Shown here: positions 1 through 8,325 of the stretch, piece by piece
Position numbering within the stretch: the stretch's first letter is position 1
Layout: each line of letters starts with the position of its first letter
From: JAXLWB01 sp046328715
Lineage (GTDB): Bacteria > Chloroflexota > Anaerolineae > Caldilineales > Caldilineaceae
Direction: 5' to 3'
Assembly: GCA_046328715.1 (NCBI GenBank)
Contig: JAXLWB010000011.1
Coordinates: 124,001-188,000, forward strand
Length of the DNA: 64,000 bases
The notes under the pieces: model-generated
What the model saw: only the letters and a program-made list of their open reading frames with translations
The model's database searches: none
Told to the model about the DNA's origin: nothing
Program-made: the position numbers and the translations under genes

Positions 1-1459
1 TACAATCCGTCCAGTTTGCCTGAAAGTCAATAGTGCAGGTCAACGGTTGCGCTAGGGGCGTGGCGGTGGGAACTGGTGTTGGTTGTGGCTGAGATTGCTG
101 CGACACTGGCACTGCACTACCCAACTTGGCCAATTCCTCACGCACCAGACGCACGACTAGGCGATCCAATGTGTCTACCGAATATTTATCGACTTCGTGA
201 TCAGTCTCAGCCCCGGGACCACTGCTCGGATCGCTGCCCTCTTCGTAGGTAAGGAAGACGAACTTGCCACCTGTCACCTGCGCCAGTTGACGAAAGACAT
301 ATTCGCCATCGGCCTCAAGATTGCTGGCCCCGACCGGGAAGATCTTGATGCCACGACGCACTGCCTCGAACATGTCCTGGTCGTAGCTGAAAGACTCCCA
401 GCGATAGTCGAGGTGGGGTGGTGCATCGGCAACCAGAACGATCAGACGGACTGTGTCATCATTGCGCCAACTGAGGTCGTTGAGCGAGCGATGCAGCGCT
501 TCGTTGAGCGCTTCGGGTGTGTCACCGCCACCATCGGCGTAGACATTGGCCAAATCACGTTGGAAGCGATCCAAATTGGCGGTGAAGTCATGCGTGCGCA
601 CCACGAATTGATCGCCTTGATCTCGATATGCTACCAAGCCATAACGCGTGTCAGGATGTTCGGGCAAGGTCGCAATCTGATCGGCCACATCAGCCATTGA
701 CGCCTTGAGCTTGTCAATCTCATCGCCCATCGAGCCAGTCGCATCGACTAGGAAGACCAGATCAAGCTGCGTGTAGCCATTGCGGGGTGGGTTGTTCAAC
801 GTCAACGTCCAGGTGTCACCGTTGCTGCGATAGAAACTTTGGCTCTGGGCTACATAACCCTTCTTGGCAATCACCTGAAATTCGCTTGCCTGCCACTGCT
901 GACGGTTTTCCAAGGCACGGGGGAAGAAGTACATCTGTCCACCTGCGTCGGTGCGCCCGCTGATGAGCTCGTTTTCGCCCTGTTTGATCGTCACTTCAGC
1001 ATCATGCACGGGTACGGATCGCTCATCGACAACCCGGATGATGTAGCGCTCGCTGACATCGCGGCGGTGAACGTTGAGATCATAGCTATGGCGGTTTAGG
1101 TAGTCGAGATAATCGTTCCAATCTACATTGTCATCTGTCACCCCAGCGGTAACTGGCTCGTATTGGCCAGACTGTGAACTCGCTGGGTCTACTGCTCGAC
1201 TCGTGGATGATTCAGCGGCAGGTGCGGCACCGGCTTCGGCGGGTCGTTCGGCAGGGGCTTCGTAGCCGCCACCACTGTCACCTGACGCCGCAGCCGACTC
1301 ACCGCTTGCGGCAGGGCGCTCTTCCGCAGCCGGCGCTGATGCTGCGCCGCCGCTAGCCGGGGCTGCTGGTGCAGGTGCGGCCATCGGTGCACAACCGTTC
1401 AGAATGAGAATTGCAACTAGAATGATCAATGCAATTGCGTGTTGAAGTAAGCGTGGCAT
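1..1459 (-). CDS. vWA-domain lipoprotein, C-terminus outside window
   Basis: The minus-strand frame stays open from an ATG at 1459 to the window edge (486 codons visible), so the stop is missing. An AGGAG box lies just upstream of the ATG. The protein begins with a hydrophobic signal ending in a lipobox (LNGC, Cys near residue 22), followed by a long Ala/Pro/Ser/Glu-rich spacer to about residue 120. A short carboxypeptidase-regulatory-like beta region (about 130-215) follows. A von Willebrand A domain (about 230-420) carries the MIDAS metal site DATGSMG and a later TPEALNEAL segment. A Pro/Thr/Gln-rich linker then leads toward the edge. It is therefore probably an exported, lipid-anchored, metal-dependent ligand-binding protein of the cell surface. 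The ligand is unknown. The vWA and lipoprotein calls come directly from motifs; any role in adhesion or sensing is inference. Confidence 0.88.
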   Translation of the reverse strand, partial: MPRLLQHAIALIILVAILILNGCAPMAAPAPAAPASGGAASAPAAEERPAASGESAAASGDSGGGYEAPAERPAEAGAAPAAESSTSRAVDPASSQSGQYEPVTAGVTDDNVDWNDYLDYLNRHSYDLNVHRRDVSERYIIRVVDERSVPVHDAEVTIKQGENELISGRTDAGGQMYFFPRALENRQQWQASEFQVIAKKGYVAQSQSFYRSNGDTWTLTLNNPPRNGYTQLDLVFLVDATGSMGDEIDKLKASMADVADQIATLPEHPDTRYGLVAYRDQGDQFVVRTHDFTANLDRFQRDLANVYADGGGDTPEALNEALHRSLNDLSWRNDDTVRLIVLVADAPPHLDYRWESFSYDQDMFEAVRRGIKIFPVGASNLEADGEYVFRQLAQVTGGKFVFLTYEEGSDPSSGPGAETDHEVDKYSVDTLDRLVVRLVREELAKLGSAVPVSQQSQPQPTPVPTATPLAQPLTCTIDFQANWTDC

Positions 1460-1592
1460 GATAATTTCTCCTTTGTGAATTGAGTACGTGAGCTTGCTTT
1501 GTTCTCAACTTTAGCGCAAAGGGCGTACACATCAAGCGCCAGATGTGTACCAATCATGTTGCATATCGTGTAACAGTGGCATTTTGAAGGGA

Positions 1593-1622
1593 AAAATGGG
1601 GAGGTGGGGAGGTAAGGGGAAG
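1593..1622. repeat. Short G-rich tandem heptamer repeat
   Basis: About three imperfect copies of GGGGAGGT lie upstream of the lipoprotein gene. This is one of many short degenerate tandem repeats between genes in this window. No gene is seen between 1460 and 1700. Confidence 0.6.
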
Positions 1623-1700
1623 CCGAACTATGCCATTCCTTGTCCCATCGGGACACCTGAATTTAGGGATAACGTATGATGTTGGACGGGCAGGGCAGAG

Positions 1701-2534
1701 TTACAGCTTTTCTCCAATTTGTGCGGCCACCGACCGCAGATGTGCCGCTGCCAGATCATATTCCGCCTCGTTCGGCAAATGTTCCAGCATGATTGGCAAC
1801 TCGGGGTCGAGCGGTTGCAACTGGCGCAGCAGCGTGGCGTGGTCGAGTGTGCCTAGCCCGGGGCGCACTTCGTCGATGTGGACAAGTGCGTCGTTGCCGA
1901 TCAGCACGTCTTTGATATGGCAACTGCGGATGTAAGGGCCCAACTTGGCAACGAAATCCGCAATCAGCGCGCCTGTGTTGTAGTAGCGCTGTGGACAATT
2001 GACCAGGTTGGCGGGGTCAAAGTGGACGGCAAAGCGCGGATGGTCGATGGCGTGGATCAAACGCAGGTAGCTCTCCGCCGAGTCAGGAAACATGGCGGGC
2101 ATCGCTTCAAGTGTGAAATAGGTGCGGGTTGGCTGCACTTCGTTAAGGATGGCACGAGTCAACTCGACGATCATGTCGAAGGTCTCGTCAAGTAGATCGA
2201 GCGGCGAGGGACCGGCCCAGCGTTCCCCACGTGAGCCAGCAATATTGACGCAGCAGCGCGCCCCGATGCGATCGGCCAGGTCGAGCGAGCTTTTGATCTT
2301 CTCCAGCGCCGCGGCACGCACAGCCGCATCGGGACTGAACGGACTACTCCAAGCTCCGACTTCGGCAATCACAATGTCGTTGGCCCGAGCGGCGCGACGG
2401 TACACCTCAATGGCCGCTAAATCGGTACCGGGTTTGAGTGGGCAATAGGCAGCACGATAGCCTTTGGCTTGTAGGGCGGCGATCCAACTTTGTGGATCTT
2501 GAACGGGTGTGAAAAGCGGTGCTCCGAGACGCAT
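1701..2534 (-). CDS. Sugar phosphate isomerase/epimerase (xylose-isomerase-like TIM barrel)
   Basis: This 277-residue protein has the AP-endonuclease-2/xylose-isomerase-like TIM-barrel pattern. It includes an early strand with EVGAWSSPF, CVNIAGSRG in the middle, FTLEAMPAMFPDS with a putative metal-binding Glu, HFDPANLVNCP, then HIKD and LEHLPN near the end. In this family those acidic and His residues bind a divalent metal for isomerising or epimerising sugars. The ATG at 2534 (MRLGAP) is chosen because an upstream in-frame GTG at 2579 would start inside a tandem repeat. Neither start has a strong ribosome site. It is last in the minus-strand sugar operon after the glycoside hydrolase, so it probably acts on the released sugar. 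The substrate cannot be read from the sequence. Confidence 0.8.
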   Translation of the reverse strand: MRLGAPLFTPVQDPQSWIAALQAKGYRAAYCPLKPGTDLAAIEVYRRAARANDIVIAEVGAWSSPFSPDAAVRAAALEKIKSSLDLADRIGARCCVNIAGSRGERWAGPSPLDLLDETFDMIVELTRAILNEVQPTRTYFTLEAMPAMFPDSAESYLRLIHAIDHPRFAVHFDPANLVNCPQRYYNTGALIADFVAKLGPYIRSCHIKDVLIGNDALVHIDEVRPGLGTLDHATLLRQLQPLDPELPIMLEHLPNEAEYDLAAAHLRSVAAQIGEKL

Positions 2535-2543
2535 AGGTTTGAA

Positions 2544-2570
2544 GAGGTGACAAGGTGACAAGGTGACGTG
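2544..2570. repeat. Tandem AAGGTGAC repeats
   Basis: Three near-copies of AAGGTGAC fill the 49-base gap between the glycoside hydrolase stop and the chosen isomerase start. Confidence 0.6.
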
Positions 2571-2583
2571 GTGAATCACGCTG

Positions 2584-4428
2584 TCATCTAGGCGTGATTT
2601 TTACGGCAATGTCCTTGTTAAAGTCGGGAATGGCGAGGTTTGATTCGCCGTTGTTGATTTCGAGCGGCTCCTGGGACAGCCAAATACCACTTTGTGGGTC
2701 GTACCATTGTGCCAGATAGGTACCATCTTGAAGTCCTGTAATCTTGAGGCTTGTGTTGCTAATCACGGGCGGATCGAACTTCCAGTCGGTTAGGGTACGT
2801 TTTTCTTTGAGCGCTTTGAGAATCTCGGCATTGTGAAGCTCGCTGACCCCGGCGGCGTTGTAGCTGTTGCTGCGTAGCCAGATCAGGGCGCTTGTGTCCG
2901 AGCGCAAGATTAACGCCTTGAGCCCTTTGGCGCTGGCGCGGGCTGGCTGCAACGTGGTCAGATCTTCCCCTGCTAGAAATTGCGCCAGGCTTTTGTATTG
3001 CCCCCATTGCCCTTGCGGATCGACAAAAGAATCCCACCACCAATACATGGCACTGCCCGCATAGCCCAAAAATGGCGCAGTCCAAATGCCATTGTGGAAG
3101 TGGATGATCTCAGTTTCCAGCGATTGCGAGTCGGCTCCTCCTGTTGAAAGGCCATGTTCGGCGAGGAGAAGGGGTTTGTCGGGTGCAATTCTGCGAATGG
3201 AGAGCAAGACGTTGTCAAACTCCTGGATCGGGTCGCTGCCGGTGTAATCGTGTTGCTGGGTGAAGTCAATTTCGGGACTTTCCCAAAGCGCATGACCACG
3301 ACCGTTGGCATAACTGCTGGTCAGCAGATGATCATACGGATCGTACTCTGCCAGCGTTTTGGCCATTTCCTCACTCCACGGAATCAGTGTCTTGTCACTG
3401 ATCGGTGTCAACTCGACTTCGTTCCACCATTCCCAGGCAAAAAGGCTGGTTGAGTAGCCCCAGCGCGCCGCAATATAACGCAGCCTTCGTTTGAAAAGCT
3501 CTTTAGCTTCAGAATTGGTGACGAACTCTCCGGGTGACTTCAACATGCCGCCAAGGGCGACATTGTAGGGGTTCTGATCCCACTCCGGGTTAACCGAGGT
3601 GCTAAAAGGCCCGTGATGGAGCAGCGTGAGCATGATCGTGATGTGTCGCTCTTCGGCCATGTGGAAGACCTGATCGAGCAGCCAAGCCCGATCCAGGCGA
3701 TTGCTGTAGTTGCCGAGCGGAGTGTCATTCCACTCCAGGCCAAAGGACCAATCAGCCATCCAGACGCGGGCGACATTGCCACCATTGGCGCTCAACCGAT
3801 CAAACCAGCGCTCATAATCACGTAACACGCCGCTACCTTGTTGGGTCGCCCAACTGATATTTAGGCCGATGGGAACGTAGAGATCGCCGTTGTCGAAGGC
3901 AAAATAGTGCGGATTTTGCGGGTTGATACGAATGAAACCGGGTGCGTTCGAGGATTGAACCGTCAAAGTCACGGTTTTGCTTTGTAGCTTGCCAATCTCA
4001 GCCTGCGCCTGCCATTTGCCCGCTTCATCAGGCGTAAAGCGCACACGCCAATCTGGCTTTCCTACGGGACGAACCGTACTGGTATTAAATTCCTGGTACC
4101 AAAAGGCAGGAACTCGATGAACTTTACCCGTGGGCGACTTGAAACTGACCCATAGATCGGCCTGAGCGGGGTCGAAGGGATTGTTAACTTTGAGATCGCT
4201 CTGAATCTGCATCTCCACTCGGCCATAGAGCGAGAGGGTCCGCGTCAGCGGCTGAAGTGCGAGCGTACTGACCGAAACGGGGCCGCTCACTTTCGGCTTT
4301 GGCGTGGCTGTGGCGGTCGCTTGTGGTGTGGGCTTCGTCTTTCCAGCGTTATTCGTTTGTGCGTACAATGTAACCCAGCCGAGACTGAGTAATGCTAGAG
4401 AGAGAAGAAGCCACAAAGCCTTACGCAC
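2584..4428 (-). CDS. Secreted glycoside hydrolase, DUF5060-type N-domain plus TIM barrel
   Basis: This 614-residue protein starts with a signal peptide (about 1-23, ending LYAQ) and a Thr/Pro-rich linker to residue 48. A beta-sandwich resembling DUF5060 follows (about 50-160), then a cellulase-type (beta/alpha)8 barrel (about 165-490) and a C-terminal beta domain. The barrel shows WEWWNEVEL with the likely acid/base Glu at about 337, and LLLAEHGLS with the likely nucleophile Glu at about 424. Both belong to clan GH-A logic. It is expected to hydrolyse a beta-linked oligo- or polysaccharide outside the cell or in the envelope. It lies directly downstream of the ABC permeases in the same operon, so its products are the probable transport substrates. 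The exact GH family and substrate are uncertain. Confidence 0.82.
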   Translation of the reverse strand: MRKALWLLLSLALLSLGWVTLYAQTNNAGKTKPTPQATATATPKPKVSGPVSVSTLALQPLTRTLSLYGRVEMQIQSDLKVNNPFDPAQADLWVSFKSPTGKVHRVPAFWYQEFNTSTVRPVGKPDWRVRFTPDEAGKWQAQAEIGKLQSKTVTLTVQSSNAPGFIRINPQNPHYFAFDNGDLYVPIGLNISWATQQGSGVLRDYERWFDRLSANGGNVARVWMADWSFGLEWNDTPLGNYSNRLDRAWLLDQVFHMAEERHITIMLTLLHHGPFSTSVNPEWDQNPYNVALGGMLKSPGEFVTNSEAKELFKRRLRYIAARWGYSTSLFAWEWWNEVELTPISDKTLIPWSEEMAKTLAEYDPYDHLLTSSYANGRGHALWESPEIDFTQQHDYTGSDPIQEFDNVLLSIRRIAPDKPLLLAEHGLSTGGADSQSLETEIIHFHNGIWTAPFLGYAGSAMYWWWDSFVDPQGQWGQYKSLAQFLAGEDLTTLQPARASAKGLKALILRSDTSALIWLRSNSYNAAGVSELHNAEILKALKEKRTLTDWKFDPPVISNTSLKITGLQDGTYLAQWYDPQSGIWLSQEPLEINNGESNLAIPDFNKDIAVKITPR

Positions 4429-4443
4429 AAATGATCCTTTGTT

Positions 4444-5364
4444 TTAGCCTTTGATTCCAGTGGTGACGATGCCCTGCACGAAGTACTTTTGCCCAACGAA
4501 GAAGAGGATCAGACAAGGCAATGCCATCATCAACGCCGCACCCATCAGCAGATGATCCTGTGGACGGGAAACGGCACCTGCACCGCCGGCTACCGCGCTC
4601 TGGAAGTAGCGCATGCCCACGGCCAACGGATACTTTTCTTCGCTGTTGAGAAAGATCAAAGGCGGCAAGAAGTTGTTCCAGGCACCGATAAAGCCCAGTG
4701 TCGCCATCGTGGCAATGGCAGGGCGGCAGAGTGGAACGATGATCTGCCAGAGAATACGCCAACTGTTGGCCCCATCGAGCTTGGCGGCTTCGTCCAGGTC
4801 AAAGGGGATGTTGAGCATGAACTGGCGCATTAGAAAAATATTAAAGGCACCACCGCCAAACCAGGCTGGCACAATTAGCGGATAGTAGGTATCGATCCAC
4901 TTGAACTGTTTGAAGAGCAGATAGGTCGGGATCAACGTTACTTCACTGGGCAGCATCAAGGTGCCGAGGGTGATAAAGAAGAAGGCATCTCGCCCTGTGA
5001 AGCGGAAGCGGGCAAAGCCGTAGGCAACGATGGTGGCTGAAATGATCGTGCCGAGCAGCGAAAAGACCGTGATGTAGACCGTGTTGACAAACCAGCGCGC
5101 AAAGGGAACGACGCGGAAGATCTCCTGATAGTTCTCGACAAAGCGCATATGTGCTGGCCACCAGGTGGGTGGATAACGGTAGAGCTCCTGGATATCCTTG
5201 CCCGAACTGAGAAAGGTCCAGACAAAGGGCAACATCGATGCCGCCGCGCCGAGGATGACAAGGATATAGACCAGGATCAATTGCCAGTTGAAGCCTTGGG
5301 AGCGGGGTCGGACCTGACTGCTGGTCTGTGTGGTGCGCATGGATTGAGAGGTTGCTTCCGCCAT
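4444..5364 (-). CDS. Carbohydrate ABC transporter permease, MalG type
   Basis: This 306-residue inner-membrane protein has about six hydrophobic segments. It also has the CUT1 permease EAA loop (DEAAKLDGANSWRILW, then IVPLCRPAI) that contacts the ATPase. The C-terminus FVGQKYFVQGIVTTGIKG is typical of MalG-type partners. The ATG at 5364 is preferred because its A is the last base of the upstream permease stop (TAATG), a translational coupling arrangement; an upstream in-frame start at 5394 would overlap that gene by 31 bases. It pairs with the MalF-type permease and the solute-binding protein. No ATPase gene is present, so a shared MsiK/UgpC-type ATPase elsewhere is likely, as in many CUT1 systems. 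Confidence 0.92.
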   Translation of the reverse strand: MAEATSQSMRTTQTSSQVRPRSQGFNWQLILVYILVILGAAASMLPFVWTFLSSGKDIQELYRYPPTWWPAHMRFVENYQEIFRVVPFARWFVNTVYITVFSLLGTIISATIVAYGFARFRFTGRDAFFFITLGTLMLPSEVTLIPTYLLFKQFKWIDTYYPLIVPAWFGGGAFNIFLMRQFMLNIPFDLDEAAKLDGANSWRILWQIIVPLCRPAIATMATLGFIGAWNNFLPPLIFLNSEEKYPLAVGMRYFQSAVAGGAGAVSRPQDHLLMGAALMMALPCLILFFVGQKYFVQGIVTTGIKG

Positions 5365-6296
5365 TATTGTCGCTCCGCCGAATAAAAGACCCAACTTCCC
5401 GAAACACGGAATTGAATGTAGGTCAGGACAGAAATAATGATCAAAAAGAGCCAGGATAGCGCCGAGGCGTAGCCCATATCGAACGAAACAAAGGCGTTCT
5501 GATAGATGTGCAGCGGCAGGAACCAGGTTGCCTGGGCAGGACCACCATTGGTGGCGATAAAGGCGATTTCAAAGGTGCGCAGCGCAAAAATAATGCCAAG
5601 AACTAGATTGAAGAAGATCGTTGGTGAGATCAAGGGCAAGGTGATATTCCAAAACTTCGTCCAGGATCCTGCACCGTCGATCTCGGCGGATTCAAGCAAC
5701 TCCTTGGGCACATCCTGCAACCCTGCCAGGAAGATGATCATGCGCGATCCGCCTACACTGGCCCACAGCCCGATCAGAACCAGTGACGGAACTGCCCACG
5801 AGGTACTCGACAGCCAACCTGGACCGGGAATGCCGACCAAGCCCAGTAAGTAGTTGACCAGACCTACATCCGGGTTAAGCATCCAGCGCCATAACAATGA
5901 GGCTGCGATCAACGGGGTGAGGGTGGGCAGAAAATAGAAGGTGCGCCACATGGTCGTGGCTCGTAGTTTTTGATTGAGTAATATCGCCACGATCAGCGAG
6001 CCAATCATAGAAAGCGGCACACTCAACGCTGCATAATAAAAGCTGCGCCCTAGCGATGGAACAAAAAGCGGGTCGCTGACAAAGGCAAAGATATAGTTTT
6101 TCAACCCGATAAATTGCGGAGGTCGCAGCACATTGTATTTGGTAAAACTGAGCACCAAGGAGGCCAAAAGTGGTCCCGCCACAAAGACGATAAAGCCGAT
6201 AATCCAGGGCGATAGATAGAGCCAGCCTTCGATTGCTTCGCGGCGACGCATGGCCGAGTACGTGCGTTTACGAGTTGGAGCAGCGGTTGATGTCAT
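5364..6296 (-). CDS. Carbohydrate ABC transporter permease, MalF/UgpA type
   Basis: This 310-residue multispanning protein has an N-terminal basic tail, about six membrane segments and the EAA loop LLESAEIDGAGSWTKFWNIT followed by LPLISPTI. It is the MalF/UgpA-type half of a CUT1 sugar importer. Its stop overlaps the start of the MalG-type permease by one base. It lies about 100 bases downstream of the solute-binding protein gene, with an inverted-repeat-like element between them that could act as an mRNA-stabilising or attenuating hairpin. That would allow more binding protein than permease to be made, which is an inference from family practice. Confidence 0.92.
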   Translation of the reverse strand: MTSTAAPTRKRTYSAMRRREAIEGWLYLSPWIIGFIVFVAGPLLASLVLSFTKYNVLRPPQFIGLKNYIFAFVSDPLFVPSLGRSFYYAALSVPLSMIGSLIVAILLNQKLRATTMWRTFYFLPTLTPLIAASLLWRWMLNPDVGLVNYLLGLVGIPGPGWLSSTSWAVPSLVLIGLWASVGGSRMIIFLAGLQDVPKELLESAEIDGAGSWTKFWNITLPLISPTIFFNLVLGIIFALRTFEIAFIATNGGPAQATWFLPLHIYQNAFVSFDMGYASALSWLFLIIISVLTYIQFRVSGSWVFYSAERQ

Positions 6297-6314
6297 ATCG
6301 CTTGTCCTGAGTAG

Positions 6315-6390
6315 CCAGTAAGTCGGTGGGACAGTGGGACAGTGGGATAGTAAGACAGTATTGACTTACTGTCCCACTGTCTTACTGATA
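6315..6390. repeat. Tandem GTGGGACA repeats forming an imperfect inverted repeat
   Basis: The left half holds repeated AGTGGGACAGTGGGA units and the right half the complement (CTTACTGTCCCACTGTCTTA). RNA of this stretch would fold into a long imperfect hairpin between the binding-protein and permease genes. Confidence 0.7.
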
Positions 6391-6394
6391 AAGA

Positions 6395-7795
6395 TTACGC
6401 CGGTTCCTTATCCAACACAGCCTGAACTGTGTCGTGGATTTCCTGGACTGCCTGTTCAGGTGTGACCTGATTGAGGATCAACTTGTCATAGACGGCCTGG
6501 AAGGTGTTGTCGTACTCCTCGCCACGGAAGTTGGCGACGTTGAAGTCTGGCTCAATGCTTTCCATGATCGGTTTCAACTTCTTGTAAGTCGGCTGCTTCT
6601 CATAGACACGATCATCGGCCCAGACATCTGCACGGGCGATCGGGCCTTTTTGCCCTTGGATCAAGGCTTGTACGTTCATCTCCTTGCCTGCAATCCAGGT
6701 GAGGAAGGTGAAGGCTTCGGCTGGTGCTTTGCTCGTTGTGGTGACGCCAAAGACATGCTCATTCAACATGCTGCGGCGTTTGTCACCCTTGTTGACCACT
6801 GGAGTCAGCACAAAGTCAATCTCAAAATCCTTGAAGGTGTCGGGATAGATCTGGATGCGGAAGGGCCAAATATCCACGGCCAACACTTTTTGGCCACCAA
6901 ACAACTCTGGATCATTGATCGCACCCGCCGATGGTGAAGGCGAAACCTTTAGTGTGTTGGTCAGATCAAAGTCATATTTCAAGGCTTTGGCCAGATTGTC
7001 GCTGTCGAGTACGAGCGACTTCTTGCCCTCGGCATCAACCTGCTCCACACCCCATTGGCGTAGGAAGGGTGCGCCACTAAAAGCGATATAAGAGCGGTCA
7101 GCGGAGTGATAGCCGAAGACATCAGCCGTTGTTCCCTTTTGCGCCCAGGCTGCTAGTTCATCAAAGGTCCAGTCATCACTGGGGATGCCCATGCCATTTT
7201 CGTTGGCTTTGGTTTTGTTGTAGGCGATTACAGGAACGACTGGCTCGGAAATGTAGGACATCCAGTACTGTTTGCCTTCAGCGCTGTTGACATCAATGGC
7301 ACCTTGGAAGAAGTTGGCCTTCATATCGTAGCCAGCAGCTTCGGCCAGCGGGTTGAGGTCGGTCACGACGTTATAGCTGGTACCCCAGGCAATGTGCGAG
7401 CGATGGCGAGGCGGGAACCAAACCAGATCGCCCAATGTGCCAGCGGCAGCGAGGGAGAGAATCTTCGGAACATACTCCGCAGTCCAGCCAGGGATCGTCT
7501 CCAGCACGACCTCGATGTCGGGGTTCTTGCTCTTAAAACCGTCGATATCTTGATCCAAACCCATTTGGATCCAGTCCGAGACGTCCTGCTTCTTGACCAT
7601 GTGAGCATGAATGGAAACTTTTTCGCCACTCGGGGCAGCGGCTTGACTTTCACCGCCTGCTGCGGGTGCGGCTGCTGGTGCTGCTGGCGCACCCGCGGGG
7701 GCACAGGCTGCCAATGCTGCTCCAAGTGCTGTCGTTCCCATCGCTACCAGGAAGGAGCGGCGTGAAAGCTTGTTGGATGCAACGACATCGTTCAT
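6395..7795 (-). CDS. Extracellular sugar-binding lipoprotein (family 1), Tat-type signal
   Basis: This 466-residue protein has a twin-arginine signal (LSRRSFLVAMG) followed by a lipobox (LAAC at about residue 31) and an Ala/Pro-rich linker. The mature region resembles family-1 solute-binding proteins. It contains a DIDGFKSKNPDIEVVLETIPGW segment in two parts, EYVPKILSLAAAGTLGDLVW and late EQAVQEIHDTVQAVLDKE. It would present an oligosaccharide to the permease pair outside the membrane. An AAGGAG box sits six bases before the ATG. It is the first structural gene of the locus, preceded by a roughly 440-base leader from the promoter at 8243-8271. Confidence 0.92.
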   Translation of the reverse strand: MNDVVASNKLSRRSFLVAMGTTALGAALAACAPAGAPAAPAAAPAAGGESQAAAPSGEKVSIHAHMVKKQDVSDWIQMGLDQDIDGFKSKNPDIEVVLETIPGWTAEYVPKILSLAAAGTLGDLVWFPPRHRSHIAWGTSYNVVTDLNPLAEAAGYDMKANFFQGAIDVNSAEGKQYWMSYISEPVVPVIAYNKTKANENGMGIPSDDWTFDELAAWAQKGTTADVFGYHSADRSYIAFSGAPFLRQWGVEQVDAEGKKSLVLDSDNLAKALKYDFDLTNTLKVSPSPSAGAINDPELFGGQKVLAVDIWPFRIQIYPDTFKDFEIDFVLTPVVNKGDKRRSMLNEHVFGVTTTSKAPAEAFTFLTWIAGKEMNVQALIQGQKGPIARADVWADDRVYEKQPTYKKLKPIMESIEPDFNVANFRGEEYDNTFQAVYDKLILNQVTPEQAVQEIHDTVQAVLDKEPA

Positions 7796-8233
7796 ATTGA
7801 TTCTCCTTAGTTGTTTTGTACTACGTAAGGCTTGTACTTCAAACCATCTATTCTAGGACTCACTCATTGCTCAATTCCACTTTCAAACGGGAAAGACTGA
7901 AGATGGAATCAACAAGCGATCTGCGCGAGTTTTCTAGGTAAAAGATAACTGCCTTGTGTCATCGGCAACAAAGTCGAATGAAGAAAAGAAGGAGGGCGGA
8001 GGGGATTCTTGCGCTTCTTGCATTCGTCTTGATTGTTTGTCAATGCAGTTACAACAAAACCAAAGCGTCAGCGCTGCTCAAATCGAGCGAGCGAATTGTT
8101 AGAAAACAAAAATGGACAAATAAATTGGGAGCAAAATGAATTATAGCAGCCAGTCAGAAAAAGTGTCAATCAAGTCAAAATTGCGCTGACACTATTCCCT
8201 CTGCCTAATTTGTTCTATCTAATTTTTTTGTGA

Positions 8234-8249
8234 CTATAAGTGATTATAG
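8234..8249. promoter_or_regulatory. Palindrome over the -10 box, operator candidate
   Basis: CTATAAGTGATTATAG is a perfect palindrome with 6-base arms around GTGA. It covers the -10 hexamer of the sugar-operon promoter, a position where a bound repressor would block polymerase. Confidence 0.45.
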
Positions 8250-8271
8250 TGGCGATTGGGAAAGTTGTCAA
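8243..8271 (-). promoter_or_regulatory. Sigma-70-type promoter of the sugar operon
   Basis: On the minus strand TTGACA (8271-8266) and TATAAT (8248-8243) are separated by 17 bases, a consensus match in both hexamers. It reads toward the binding-protein gene with a predicted start near 8236. Confidence 0.8.
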
Positions 8272-8292
8272 TAGGGCTTTTAATAAACTATT

Positions 8293-8307
8293 TACTAAAA
8301 TTTTATT
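8293..8307. promoter_or_regulatory. Half-matching LacI-type operator candidate
   Basis: TACTAAAATTTTATT shares its left half exactly with the palindrome upstream of the LacI gene (9441-9455) and lies about 22 bases upstream of the -35 box. Binding by the neighbouring LacI protein is an inference. Confidence 0.35.
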
Positions 8308-8325
8308 GAATCAGTAGCAATTCTA

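Larger units (their letters stand above)
7796..8325. other. Long leader/intergenic region of the sugar operon
   Basis: This 530-base AT-rich stretch lies between the LacI gene stop and the binding-protein start. It contains the promoter and operator candidates at 8234-8307 and a roughly 440-base untranslated leader. No convincing gene was seen on either strand. Confidence 0.5.

Noticed and set aside
197..1099. Plus-strand frames at 197-700 and 839-1099
   Set aside because: They are shadows of the vWA lipoprotein on the minus strand, whose frame is intact with lipobox and MIDAS motif.
1593..1622. G-quadruplex-like G runs
   Set aside because: Runs are irregular and part of the widespread short repeat family; nothing ties them to a specific function.
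7954..8139. Plus-strand frame coding a 61-residue basic and hydrophobic peptide
   Set aside because: It lies opposite the leader of the minus-strand sugar operon, lacks a ribosome site and family marks, and the region is AT-rich noncoding.
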